Part shown: one piece after another, positions 44,569-52,690 of the stretch | Layout of the letters: each line of letters begins with the position of its first letter | How positions within the stretch are numbered: the stretch's first letter is position 1 | From: Clostridium estertheticum | Lineage (GTDB): Bacteria; Bacillota; Clostridia; Clostridiales; Clostridiaceae | Direction: 5' to 3' | Length of the DNA: 64,000 bases | Assembly: GCF_011065935.2 (NCBI RefSeq) | Contig: NZ_JAAMNH020000001.1 | Span: 2,377,001 to 2,441,000, forward strand | Notes under the pieces: model-generated | What the model was told of the DNA's origin: nothing | Databases searched by the model: none | What the model saw: the letters and a program-made list of their open reading frames with translations, nothing else | Position numbers and translations under genes: made by a program

Positions 44569-45192
44569 TCATATAAATAATTCATATATGCCAAGCAAAA
44601 TAATTACACAAGCAGAGATAATTTCTGAATACTTAGCCAGCTTACCTGATGTCACTATGCTACCAAAATAATATCCTAATTTAATAAATAAAATACTAAA
44701 AATTAATGAAGATAATGATGTTATATAAATGTTTAGTCCTGATATACTTGCACCTATGCCTAGCCCAATATTATTTATGCAGAGAATAATTCCAAGAACG
44801 ATAGCTTCCTTGAATTCAATTGTATTTGAATTATTTTTATCAATTGCTTCAGGATGGTTAATAATTTCATTATAATGATGTACTTTCGAAGAGTTATCAT
44901 AGGTTAATTCTTTATTATCATTCGATTTTTTTTTGAAAGTATTAAGTAACATAAATAATCCAAAGAGCATTAGAATTGAACTACCAAGCATATTTGTATA
45001 TCCAGGTGCTATAAGCCTAATAAATAACTTACCAAATAACATAGCTGCGATGGTACCTATACAGGATATTAATGCTATAAGTAAATTGTTTATAAAACGT
45101 ATTTTTATTTTTTTAGCTCCGTAACTTAATCCAATAACAAAGTTGTCACTACTTGAAGATAAAGCAAAGAATAAAATTGATAATGTGTGCAT
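44569..45192 (-). CDS. ytaF: Sporulation membrane protein YtaF-type
   Basis: A 207-residue polytopic membrane protein of the YtaF branch of the MntP-like cation-exporter family. The two halves each carry the internal-repeat motif: ALSSSSDNFVIGLSYGAKK at the start and GIILCINNIGLGIGASISG (about 132-150). A charged cytoplasmic loop (about 88-125) separates them. Members are tied to sporulation in Bacilli and Clostridia; an Mn2+ export role is possible but unproven. It is monocistronic. Confidence 0.8.
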   Translation of the reverse strand: MHTLSILFFALSSSSDNFVIGLSYGAKKIKIRFINNLLIALISCIGTIAAMLFGKLFIRLIAPGYTNMLGSSILMLFGLFMLLNTFKKKSNDNKELTYDNSSKVHHYNEIINHPEAIDKNNSNTIEFKEAIVLGIILCINNIGLGIGASISGLNIYITSLSSLIFSILFIKLGYYFGSIVTSGKLAKYSEIISACVIILLGIYELFI

Positions 45193-45308
45193 GCAATTCC
45201 TCCATTTTGTCTATTGCTGGATTATAATATGTAAATAGATATGGAATTGCTTCACATTTTTAAATAAATAATGACTAAATTTTTATCATTAAATATAATA
45301 TAACCACC

Positions 45309-45446
45309 TTAATATTTTGCTGCTGCCTGCGCAAGATCTTCTCCTTCATCAGATACAAAATCCACTAAATCATGCACATGAAGCACATTACTATGCTCGC
45401 TATAAATAAAAGATGTGTGAATTATCCAGATTTTCTTAGTAGTAAC
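45309..45446 (-). pseudogene. C-terminal gene fragment, unknown
   Basis: An open stretch of 45 codons, KKIWIIHTSFIYSEHSN then VLHVHDLVDFVSDEGED and LAQAAAKY followed by a stop. It has coherent protein composition but no start codon and is preceded by a stop in frame. It sits in the 424-bp gap before the ECF sigma gene. It is probably the tail of a deleted gene. Confidence 0.3.
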
Positions 45447-45564
45447 TCATTTCAATGCAATCACTTATCAAATATTCTACACCTTATCCGTAAAGCTAAT
45501 AAAGAAATCGCATAATACATTTTTAAGAACATCTGTGAAAAAATACAAAATATTTTTTTTATTT

Positions 45565-45590
45565 AAAACTTTTAAATAAAACTTTACGTT
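45565..45590 (+). promoter_or_regulatory. ECF-type promoter of the sigma operon
   Basis: AAAACTTTT (AAC at 45567-45569) and CGTT (45587-45590) are separated by 17 bp. AAC-N16/17-CGT is the general ECF sigma promoter form, and it lies about 27 bases before the sigma start codon. This indicates autoregulation. Confidence 0.5.
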
Positions 45591-45616
45591 ATTATATGTA
45601 TAAGGGTGGTGGTGGA

Positions 45617-46186
45617 ATGTTAACTGATGAAGAATTAATTAAGGAAATACAGAGTGGGAATCAATATGCAATGGAAATTTTGGTTAAAAAACATTATAAA
45701 TTATTATTTTCCTTTATATATAGAAATATTGGAGACTATCATGCATCCTTTGATATTACACAAGAAGTTTTAATAAAGCTTGTTAAATCAATTAAGTGTT
45801 ATAAAGATGAAGGAAAATTTAAGAATTGGTTGCTACGGATTGCGGCAAATAGTTGCAATGATTATTTTAGAAGTAGCGGCTTTATAAAAAATAAAAGTAG
45901 CATAGAGTTTGATACAAATATAATTGATGAAAATAGTAATGTTTATGAAATAATGAGTAGGAAAATTGAGAGGCAGAAGATTAAAAATGCAATTAGCACA
46001 CTTCCGGAATTTCAAAGGAATGCTATAATTTTGAAATATTATCATGATCTCAAGATTAAGGATATTGCATATATAACACAAAGTAATGAATCAACGGTAA
46101 AGTCGAGACTAAAGCAAGGCATAGAAAAACTTAAGCAAGTATTTGTAAGGAGTGATGAAAATGAAAAAATTGCCAAAGGACTTTAA
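45617..46186 (+). CDS. ECF-type RNA polymerase sigma factor
   Basis: A 189-residue group 4 sigma factor. Region 2 spans MLTDEELIKEIQSGNQYAMEILV... to KFKNWLLRIAANSCNDYFR (about 1-90), with ITQEVLIKLVKSI for core binding. Region 4 is STLPEFQRNAIILKYYHDLKIKDIAYITQSNESTVKSRLKQGIEKLK (about 125-172). The ATG at 45617 follows GGTGGTGGA and is preferred to 45596. Its end overlaps the next gene by 26 bp. An ECF-type promoter directly upstream suggests it transcribes its own operon, with an envelope signal as likely trigger. Confidence 0.9.
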   Translation: MLTDEELIKEIQSGNQYAMEILVKKHYKLLFSFIYRNIGDYHASFDITQEVLIKLVKSIKCYKDEGKFKNWLLRIAANSCNDYFRSSGFIKNKSSIEFDTNIIDENSNVYEIMSRKIERQKIKNAISTLPEFQRNAIILKYYHDLKIKDIAYITQSNESTVKSRLKQGIEKLKQVFVRSDENEKIAKGL

Positions 46187-46988
46187 CGCTAAATCTCAGG
46201 TAATACCAGATAATGATGACAAGGCAGTAGAGGATTTGCTCAGGTATATGCAGCATTATACAATAGAACTCCCAAGTGAAGAGGAAATAGATGTAACTAT
46301 AGAAGTTCTGAGACAATATGTACCAATAAAAAATGAAAGACTTACGAAGTTCTGTCAGCTTATAGGGATGGCAGCGGGAGAAATAGCTTTTATAAGTAAG
46401 ATTTACTGGACTTTCTGCACCGTATTATTCCTTGTAGGGTATTTTGTATCTATTAATCAGATTAATCCATACATAACAATTATGGCGTTAGCACCTTTGC
46501 CTTCTATTTTAGGTATAGTTGAGGTATTCAAAGGTAGGGACAGTGGTGTTCTTGAAATTGAGCTAAGCTGTAAAATATCAGCTATTGAGATAATGCTTTC
46601 AAGAATATTAGTTATAGGAATTTACAGTATATTTATGAATACAGCACTTTCCGCCCTTCTATACATGTTTAGGAGCAATATAGATCTATGGAAGCTATCA
46701 GTACTGTGGCTAACACCGTTTACATTGGTTTCCGGAGTATCCCTTTGGATAGCAATGAAAATTAAAGGAGATTATGCGGTAGGTGCGATTGTATCAGTTT
46801 GGTCAATGGTAATTTTATATACTTACATGAATAAGGAACTTGTAAATAGCATTATGCAACTTAATACTGCTATTTACATGATTATATTATCAATCAGTAT
46901 ATTAATGTTAGCACTACAGCTAAAAGCTTTAATTAATAGATATAATAATATTTTTGAGAGGGGAAATCAAATTGAAATTAATGCTTGA
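46161..46988 (+). CDS. Membrane protein, candidate anti-sigma factor
   Basis: A 275-residue protein with a ~70-residue cytoplasmic head (DKAVEDLLRYMQHYTIELPSEEEIDVTIEVLRQYVP) followed by about six membrane segments from residue 88 on. A helical cytoplasmic N terminus plus membrane part, translated directly from within the sigma gene's end, fits an anti-sigma factor; equally it could be an exporter subunit. AAGGAG at 46147-46152 favours ATG 46161 over the GTG at 46152. No zinc-finger (HC2) motif is present. It overlaps the ATPase gene by 17 bp. Confidence 0.55.
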   Translation: MKKLPKDFNAKSQVIPDNDDKAVEDLLRYMQHYTIELPSEEEIDVTIEVLRQYVPIKNERLTKFCQLIGMAAGEIAFISKIYWTFCTVLFLVGYFVSINQINPYITIMALAPLPSILGIVEVFKGRDSGVLEIELSCKISAIEIMLSRILVIGIYSIFMNTALSALLYMFRSNIDLWKLSVLWLTPFTLVSGVSLWIAMKIKGDYAVGAIVSVWSMVILYTYMNKELVNSIMQLNTAIYMIILSISILMLALQLKALINRYNNIFERGNQIEINA

Positions 46989-47856
46989 AAACATATCAAA
47001 GAAATACAAAGAAAAATATGCTGTTAAAAACCTTAAGTTGGAACTAACCCCAGGAGTGTATGGACTTCTTGGTCCTAATGGTTCGGGTAAGACAACACTT
47101 ATGAGAATAATGACGGATATTTTAAATCCAACAGGTGGAAGAGTTATTCTAAATGGTGAGGATATTCAGGTAATGGGAGACAGGTATCGGGACATTCTGG
47201 GGTATCTGCCACAAAACTTTGGTGTATATAAAGATTTTACTGCTCATAGATTTCTTATGTATATTTCAGCGTTGAAGGGACTTGATACGCGTTCTGCTGA
47301 AAGAAAGGTTGACGAACTGCTTGATCTTGTTAATTTGAAAGCAGTTAGTAAAAAAAGACTAGGAACCTTTTCAGGGGGAATGAAACAAAGAATAGGAATA
47401 GCACAGGCATTACTAAATGATCCTAAAATTCTTATATTGGATGAACCTACCACAGGACTTGATCCAAAGGAGCGGATAAGATTCAGAAATTTGATATCAG
47501 ATATGTCAAAGGATAAAATTATAATTTTTTCTACTCACATTGTTTCTGATATAGAATATATTTCAAAGGAAGTGCTGCTGCTTAAAGCTGGAGAGCTTAT
47601 TGAAAAGGATTCTATCGATAATATCCTAAGGAATATGGAAAACAAAGTATGGAGCGCTATAGTTGAGGAAAATAAGCTTGATGAGCTTAACAGAAATTTT
47701 AAAGTAGGCAATATCATGAGAAGTGAAAAAGGTATTGAAGTAAGAATAATAAGTGATGCAAAACCTTTATACCAAGCAAAAGTTGAAGTGCCAAGACTAG
47801 AGGATTTATACATGTATTACTTTGAGGAGGAACAAACTGATGAGCAAGCTATTTAA
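46972..47856 (+). CDS. ABC exporter ATPase of the ECF operon
   Basis: A 294-residue ABC-2-type ATPase. Walker A is GLLGPNGSGKTTLM, the signature FSGGMKQRIGIAQALL and Walker B ILILDEPTTGLDP; the His switch is IIFSTHIVSDI. A ~80-residue C-terminal domain follows. TTG at 46972 is chosen because GAGGGG lies 8 bases upstream; ATG 46981 is an alternative. It energises the two permeases that follow and overlaps the first by 17 bp. Confidence 0.9.
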   Translation: MKLMLENISKKYKEKYAVKNLKLELTPGVYGLLGPNGSGKTTLMRIMTDILNPTGGRVILNGEDIQVMGDRYRDILGYLPQNFGVYKDFTAHRFLMYISALKGLDTRSAERKVDELLDLVNLKAVSKKRLGTFSGGMKQRIGIAQALLNDPKILILDEPTTGLDPKERIRFRNLISDMSKDKIIIFSTHIVSDIEYISKEVLLLKAGELIEKDSIDNILRNMENKVWSAIVEENKLDELNRNFKVGNIMRSEKGIEVRIISDAKPLYQAKVEVPRLEDLYMYYFEEEQTDEQAI

Positions 47857-48943
47857 TTTACTAAAGCATGAGCTTTATAAAATTTATTATAAGAAAAGCC
47901 TTTTAATTTCGCTTACAGTGTTTGTTGCAATTGTAATATTAGGTACAATAATTCCTGCTCATGGTAATAAAGCAATAGAGGGTAAAAACCTAGTGAAAGA
48001 ATATTATAAAACTGGTGGTAATGTAACAAAACTTAGTCAAATTACACAAGAAGAAAAAGATGAGTTGGGGCTCTATACAAATATCTTTAGTTTAGCGGAA
48101 AATAAAACAAACTACATAGAAAGTATTTTAGGATTGCAAAAGAATTTAAATGAAATGAAGCATAATGATATCACTGGATATGCGTATAATTCAAGAATTA
48201 TGGAACTTAATATGCTTAAAAAAGTAAATGTGAATGCAAAGCCTTATTACTTAGGTCTTTGGGGGGCCATTAATGTTATGAGTTCAAGTTTCTTGTTTGT
48301 TGGGTTATTATTACTTTTATGTTTGGGGCTTTCAGGAGTATTCACAGAAGAATACTCAAAGGGTATGGATGCACTTATTTTAAGCAGCAAGTATGGTAAA
48401 AAAACTATAATTATTGCAAAAGTCCTTGCCTCATGTATCTATTCTTCTTCGGTTGTTTTAATATTTGGAATTACAACGATTCTATCATCTATTTTATCCT
48501 ATGGAGATATAGACGGTTTTGATAGCCCAATGCAAACTTTGTCATTTTATTCTACTAGTCCATATTATCTAAATTTATCCCAAGTATATTTATTGAAGTT
48601 CTTGATGCTATTTATAGGGATATTAGCCTCTGGATTATTGGTTTTAATGTTTTCTTCACGGATAAGAAACCTACTGGCAACATTCTTCGTTAGTTTTGCA
48701 GCAATTCTAATACCTACATATCTTGCTGAAAAAATGGGGCTTGAGCACTCTATACTTGGGCTTATAAATTCATATGGTTATTTTATAAGTCCTGATAATT
48801 TATTAAACAGGTTTAATACTTTTAATATATTTGGAACACCTGTGCTTAATATATTAGCTTGTGGTATTGCCTTAATAATATTTTCTATTATTTCTATATA
48901 TATTACGCAACGATCTTTTAGAGAACATCAGGTTATTAATTAA
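47840..48943 (+). CDS. ABC-2 permease of the ECF operon, first
   Basis: A 367-residue membrane protein. It begins MSKLFNLLKHELYKIYYKKS, then a first segment, a ~110-residue external loop and five further segments. EEYSKGMDALILSSKYGKK (about 172-190) resembles the cytoplasmic coupling segment of ABC-2 exporters. ATG 47840 follows GAGGAGG, inside the ATPase gene's end. The next gene encodes a paralogue with the same plan, so the exporter is probably heterodimeric. Confidence 0.82.
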   Translation: MSKLFNLLKHELYKIYYKKSLLISLTVFVAIVILGTIIPAHGNKAIEGKNLVKEYYKTGGNVTKLSQITQEEKDELGLYTNIFSLAENKTNYIESILGLQKNLNEMKHNDITGYAYNSRIMELNMLKKVNVNAKPYYLGLWGAINVMSSSFLFVGLLLLLCLGLSGVFTEEYSKGMDALILSSKYGKKTIIIAKVLASCIYSSSVVLIFGITTILSSILSYGDIDGFDSPMQTLSFYSTSPYYLNLSQVYLLKFLMLFIGILASGLLVLMFSSRIRNLLATFFVSFAAILIPTYLAEKMGLEHSILGLINSYGYFISPDNLLNRFNTFNIFGTPVLNILACGIALIIFSIISIYITQRSFREHQVIN

Positions 48944-49026
48944 TCGATAATTTTATATCATTAATTTTTTTAAGAGAAGGAAATATTGATTAAATTAAAG
49001 TCTTTGATTTATAGATGGAGGCAGTT

Positions 49027-50088
49027 ATGAATTTAGTAAGACATGAATTATACAAAATTTTTTCGAAGAAGGTAGTAATTATTGGAATAGTGATGCTTGT
49101 AGGTTTCACTTTATTAAAAGCTTTGCAACTTTCTGATATCAATAATGTATTTAAAACATATAATAATGCAGTTAAGAGTGGCCAAAATCCGATAATGATT
49201 AGTAAAGAGAAGTATGAGATATTATATAACACAATTTCTTATCCTAACATATGGTGGTTAAATCACGAGAAGCAACTTACTGAACTAAAAAATGAAATAA
49301 CAAAACTTGAAAAAGTAAACGGAACAAATAGTTATACTTATAGGGAAAAGAACCTAGAATATACTTACTTAAAAAAGATAGCATCACCAGATACCAATAG
49401 TTACAGTAGTATATGGCAGTGTATTTTTAATAATGATGATATATATTGCTTTATTGCGTTTCTTATTATACTTGGAATATCTCCAATATTTTCTGAGGAA
49501 TATTCAACTAGTGTTGATGCTCTAATACTAAGTAGTAAAAAAGGAAGAAATCCTATAGTAAGAGCAAAATTATTAGCAGCGGTGGCATATATATTTGTTA
49601 TTGCAGGTTTTGCATGTACACTTCAGACAATTTTAGACATAAGTATGCTAGGTAATGGAAACTGGAGTAATCCTATACAAATTTATTATAGCACCGTTGC
49701 ATTCCCTTTAAGCATGTTTGGATATTTTGTTCTTCAATTTCTAACTAATCTTGCTGCTGATATAGCTCTTGGGTTATTCATTTTAGTAGTTTCTGCAAAA
49801 GCTAAAAACTTGCTTATTCCAGCATTCACAGGAATTGTTGCTGTGGTAGCAATAAATGTAATTGGAAGCATTCAAAGTATTCTTCCACAAGGGCTAAAGA
49901 ATTTAACGGATTTTTACTATATAAGATATATTTATTCAGATTATCTATATAAAAATTTTAAAGAGTTTAATATACTGGGACATCCTGTATTATATCCTTA
50001 TCTAGCATTCTTTGTAATGTTAGTAGCATCAATAAGTTGTATATTAATGACTAAGCGTTTATTTATTAAACATAGTGTTTCAAATTAA
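49027..50088 (+). CDS. ABC-2 permease of the ECF operon, second
   Basis: A 353-residue paralogue of the preceding permease: MNLVRHELYKIFSKKVVI at the start, large external loop, six segments, and EEYSTSVDALILSSKKGRN as coupling segment. ATG 49027 follows GGAGG 5 bases upstream. It lies 83 bp after the first permease; that gap holds no gene. The subtilase-like lipoprotein gene follows after 18 bp. Confidence 0.82.
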   Translation: MNLVRHELYKIFSKKVVIIGIVMLVGFTLLKALQLSDINNVFKTYNNAVKSGQNPIMISKEKYEILYNTISYPNIWWLNHEKQLTELKNEITKLEKVNGTNSYTYREKNLEYTYLKKIASPDTNSYSSIWQCIFNNDDIYCFIAFLIILGISPIFSEEYSTSVDALILSSKKGRNPIVRAKLLAAVAYIFVIAGFACTLQTILDISMLGNGNWSNPIQIYYSTVAFPLSMFGYFVLQFLTNLAADIALGLFILVVSAKAKNLLIPAFTGIVAVVAINVIGSIQSILPQGLKNLTDFYYIRYIYSDYLYKNFKEFNILGHPVLYPYLAFFVMLVASISCILMTKRLFIKHSVSN

Positions 50089-50106
50089 GAAATTTGGAGG
50101 ATACAT

Positions 50107-51423
50107 ATGAGAAAAATATATTTTTTATTAGCATTATCTATGGTTTTAATGCTTTCTGGTTGCAGTGCAAAAAGTAATGTTGTAACTGTATCATTGCAAA
50201 GTTCTAATGGTAAAAATACTCCAACTTCTAACAGTGAGACTTATATTGTGAGGCATCCCCCTGTAGCAGGTAAACCTATTGGTGATATTAATGTAATAAT
50301 AAGTAAAAGATTAAATTACTTAGAGGATGCACTAAAATTTGACGATTATCTTGATCTACGAGATAGTGACTTAAGTAATGTCAATCTAAGTCAAAATAGT
50401 GCGGAACTTAATAATTCTTCTTTTAGTACTCATACTAAATGGCCTAAAAAAATGCCTGAAAGCTTTAAACCTGATACTATTTTAGAACTTGGTAAAAATC
50501 AGGGATTAGGAATAAGAAAGCTTAATAATGAGGGTATAGATGGTAGAGGAATTAATATTGCTATAGTAGACCAGCCCTTATTAGTTGATCATGAACAATA
50601 TAAAGATCAGATAAAGTTCTATGATGAGAGCGATTGTGAGGGAGAAGCATCAATGCATGGACCTGCAATGACTTCAATTGCTGTAGGGAAGACAATAGGA
50701 GTTGCACCAAAAGCTAAGCTTTATTATGTTGGTTGCTATAATTTTAATACTAAAGAAAATAATTCGAAAATAGATTTCATAGGGGTTGCTAAGGCAGTTG
50801 ATAGAATTTTGGAGATTAATAAAACCCTAATTGAAAAGGACAAAATAAGAGTATTATCAATTTCAGTTGGATGGTGTCCTAATAATAAAGGATATAAGGA
50901 AATGAATCAAGCTGTGGAAAGAGCAAAAGAAGCTGGGATTTTCGTTATTTCTGCCAATATATTTGAAACTTATAATAATAAGTTTTGGTATTATGGAGTT
51001 GATAGAGAACCTATGGCTGATCCAGAGAAACAATCCTCCTACAAACCTCATAAATGGAGTAATTGGATTTCTTTCATAGCAGCTATTCCCGGGTTTGCTA
51101 AATATTATGAAGAAAAATATAATAAATTAGAAGCAAAAGAAATTTTATTAGTGCCAATGTGTTCAAAAACATACGCAAGTTTTGAAGGCGTTAAAGATTA
51201 TAGCTTTAATAGAATAGGTGGGTGGAGCTCAGTGGAACCTTATCTGGCTGGACTATATGCCCTGTCTTGCCAAGTAAAACCAAATATTACTCCTGAACTA
51301 TTTTGGAGCACAGCACTGAAAACAGGTGATACTATGGAGATAAGGAATGAAGGTAAAGAAACCAAAACAGGCAAACTGATAAATCCAATAAAACTAATAG
51401 AAGCATTAAAGAATGATAAGTAA
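50107..51423 (+). CDS. Lipoprotein subtilase (S8-like) with atypical motifs
   Basis: A 438-residue surface protein. A lipoprotein signal ends LSGC (Cys19). A ~110-residue N-terminal region precedes an S8-like domain: IAIVDQPL (Asp155), SMHGPAMTSIAVG (His184), VLSISVGW, FVISANIF (oxyanion Asn284) and GGWSSVEPYLAGLYAL (Ser374, in place of the usual GTSMAAP). All triad residues are present but each motif is unusual. GGAGGA precedes the ATG. It is last gene of the ECF operon, 18 bp behind the second permease. It may process or degrade a peptide handled by the exporter. Confidence 0.75.
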   Translation: MRKIYFLLALSMVLMLSGCSAKSNVVTVSLQSSNGKNTPTSNSETYIVRHPPVAGKPIGDINVIISKRLNYLEDALKFDDYLDLRDSDLSNVNLSQNSAELNNSSFSTHTKWPKKMPESFKPDTILELGKNQGLGIRKLNNEGIDGRGINIAIVDQPLLVDHEQYKDQIKFYDESDCEGEASMHGPAMTSIAVGKTIGVAPKAKLYYVGCYNFNTKENNSKIDFIGVAKAVDRILEINKTLIEKDKIRVLSISVGWCPNNKGYKEMNQAVERAKEAGIFVISANIFETYNNKFWYYGVDREPMADPEKQSSYKPHKWSNWISFIAAIPGFAKYYEEKYNKLEAKEILLVPMCSKTYASFEGVKDYSFNRIGGWSSVEPYLAGLYALSCQVKPNITPELFWSTALKTGDTMEIRNEGKETKTGKLINPIKLIEALKNDK

Positions 51424-51451
51424 AGTCATTTACATAAAAAACAGTATCTAA

Positions 51452-51481
51452 AAAAGCTCTAGCAAAATTGCTAGAGCTTTT
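51452..51481. terminator. Terminator of the ECF operon
   Basis: AAAAGCTCTAGCAA-AA-TTGCTAGAGCTTTT, a perfect 14-bp stem. The remaining ~290 bases to 51769 are AT-rich; they hold only an AGGGCA-T-TGCCCT palindrome at 51665-51677 and no clear gene. Confidence 0.85.
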
Positions 51482-51769
51482 AAAGCTTCTAAAATCATTT
51501 GCTCGATATCTATTTTGCAATTCTTTTCTCTACTATTTGGTCCATAGAAAAATTTTCTATTTGTAAATAGTACTCAACAAAATTTATTAATTTAAGCACA
51601 TAGTTCTAATAAAAAAATAAATAAGATATTAAAATACTGAAAATTATGCTAATATACCAATTGAAGGGCATTGCCCTAAACTAATGGGCCTTGAAAGCTA
51701 CTATAGTGATTAATTTATATTTCATCTACTAAGCTAAATACTCTAGTTACACAATATTGGAGGTGACAA

Positions 51770-52495
51770 ATGAAGTTTGATATTTATAAAATTGCTGATA
51801 ACTATAAATTGACGGAAACTGAGAGACAAGTGCTTGAATATATATTGAAAAATAGTGATTCAGTTTTAAATAAAGGAGTAAGAGAAGTTGCTAATACTAA
51901 TTATACTTCAGCGGCAACAGTAATTAAATTATCAAAAAAAATGGGATATACTGGTTATACAGATATGGTATATCGTTTAAATTTTATAATAGAAAATAAT
52001 AAAAAGAATCAAGAGCATACGTCTGAAATTACAAGTTTTATAGCTGATATAGATAAAGAAAGTATAGAGAAGTTTGTTTCTACATTGATTAAACATAAAA
52101 ATGATATAATTTTTATAACAGCAACTGGGTTTTCCGCCCCAATTGCAGAATTTTTTTGGAGAAAGATGTTGGTATTGGGATTTAAATGTATTAAAACAAA
52201 TTCCTATGGTGTATATGATAATAACCAGATAGGTGGTGCACTAGTAATTGGAATATCTAAGAGTGGAGAGACAGAAAGTATAACTAAAGTTATAGATTAT
52301 GCAGCTGCAAATAAATTAGATATTATAACGTTTACTGGAAAGCCTTTAAATCAAATGGAAAAGCAATCTACTCTACACTTCTCTATATTGGATGATAAAG
52401 AGTTAGATGACAGAAATATTACTGCTAATTATTTTTATGCTAGAGTAATGATTGTTATGGAATACTTATTAGATAAAGTAATAAATAAGATATAA
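51770..52495 (+). CDS. RpiR-family regulator of alpha-glucoside genes
   Basis: A 241-residue regulator with an N-terminal helix-turn-helix (EVANTNYTSAATVIKLSKKMGYTGYTDMVYRL, about 41-72) and a C-terminal SIS phosphosugar-binding domain (FITATGFSAPIAEFFWRKM and GISKSGETESITKVIDYA). The next genes encode an alpha-glucoside PTS and 6-phospho-alpha-glucosidase, so it is GlvR-like and probably senses a phosphorylated disaccharide or glucose-6-phosphate. GGAGGTG precedes the start. It has its own terminator. Confidence 0.88.
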   Translation: MKFDIYKIADNYKLTETERQVLEYILKNSDSVLNKGVREVANTNYTSAATVIKLSKKMGYTGYTDMVYRLNFIIENNKKNQEHTSEITSFIADIDKESIEKFVSTLIKHKNDIIFITATGFSAPIAEFFWRKMLVLGFKCIKTNSYGVYDNNQIGGALVIGISKSGETESITKVIDYAAANKLDIITFTGKPLNQMEKQSTLHFSILDDKELDDRNITANYFYARVMIVMEYLLDKVINKI

Positions 52496-52503
52496 TCTGT
52501 TAA

Positions 52504-52545
52504 AAAGGCGGCCTCAGGACTAGTTCTTGAGGTAGTCTTTTTTGT
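52504..52545 (+). terminator. Terminator after the rpiR-type gene
   Basis: CCTCAGGA and TTCTTGAGG pair, with partial outer pairing, followed by TCTTTTTT. Confidence 0.65.
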
Positions 52546-52553
52546 ATGTAAAG

Positions 52554-52567
52554 GTAAACATGTTTAC
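52554..52567. promoter_or_regulatory. Palindromic operator before the alpha-glucoside PTS
   Basis: GTAAACATGTTTAC, a perfect 14-bp palindrome flanked by AAA and TTT, about 125 bp upstream of the PTS start. It likely binds the RpiR-type regulator; it is 2 bp too long for a cre site. Confidence 0.5.
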
Positions 52568-52690
52568 TTTTTGGTTAACAAGTTACTGAAATGGCTAAAT
52601 CTATTAACAAGATATATTAAATATGCTACTCTTTATTCAGGTAATTACCGAGAGAAAAAAGAATATGAAATAATAAAGGGGGAGCTTTAA

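Noticed and set aside
51674..51711. Coding-like stretch IEGHCPKLMGLESYY before the rpiR gene
   Set aside because: Only about 24 codons between stops, with no start or ribosome site; too short to separate from chance.
52554..52567. GTAAACATGTTTAC as a cre site
   Set aside because: Its half-sites are 2 bp further apart than in the 14-bp cre consensus and the central CG is missing.
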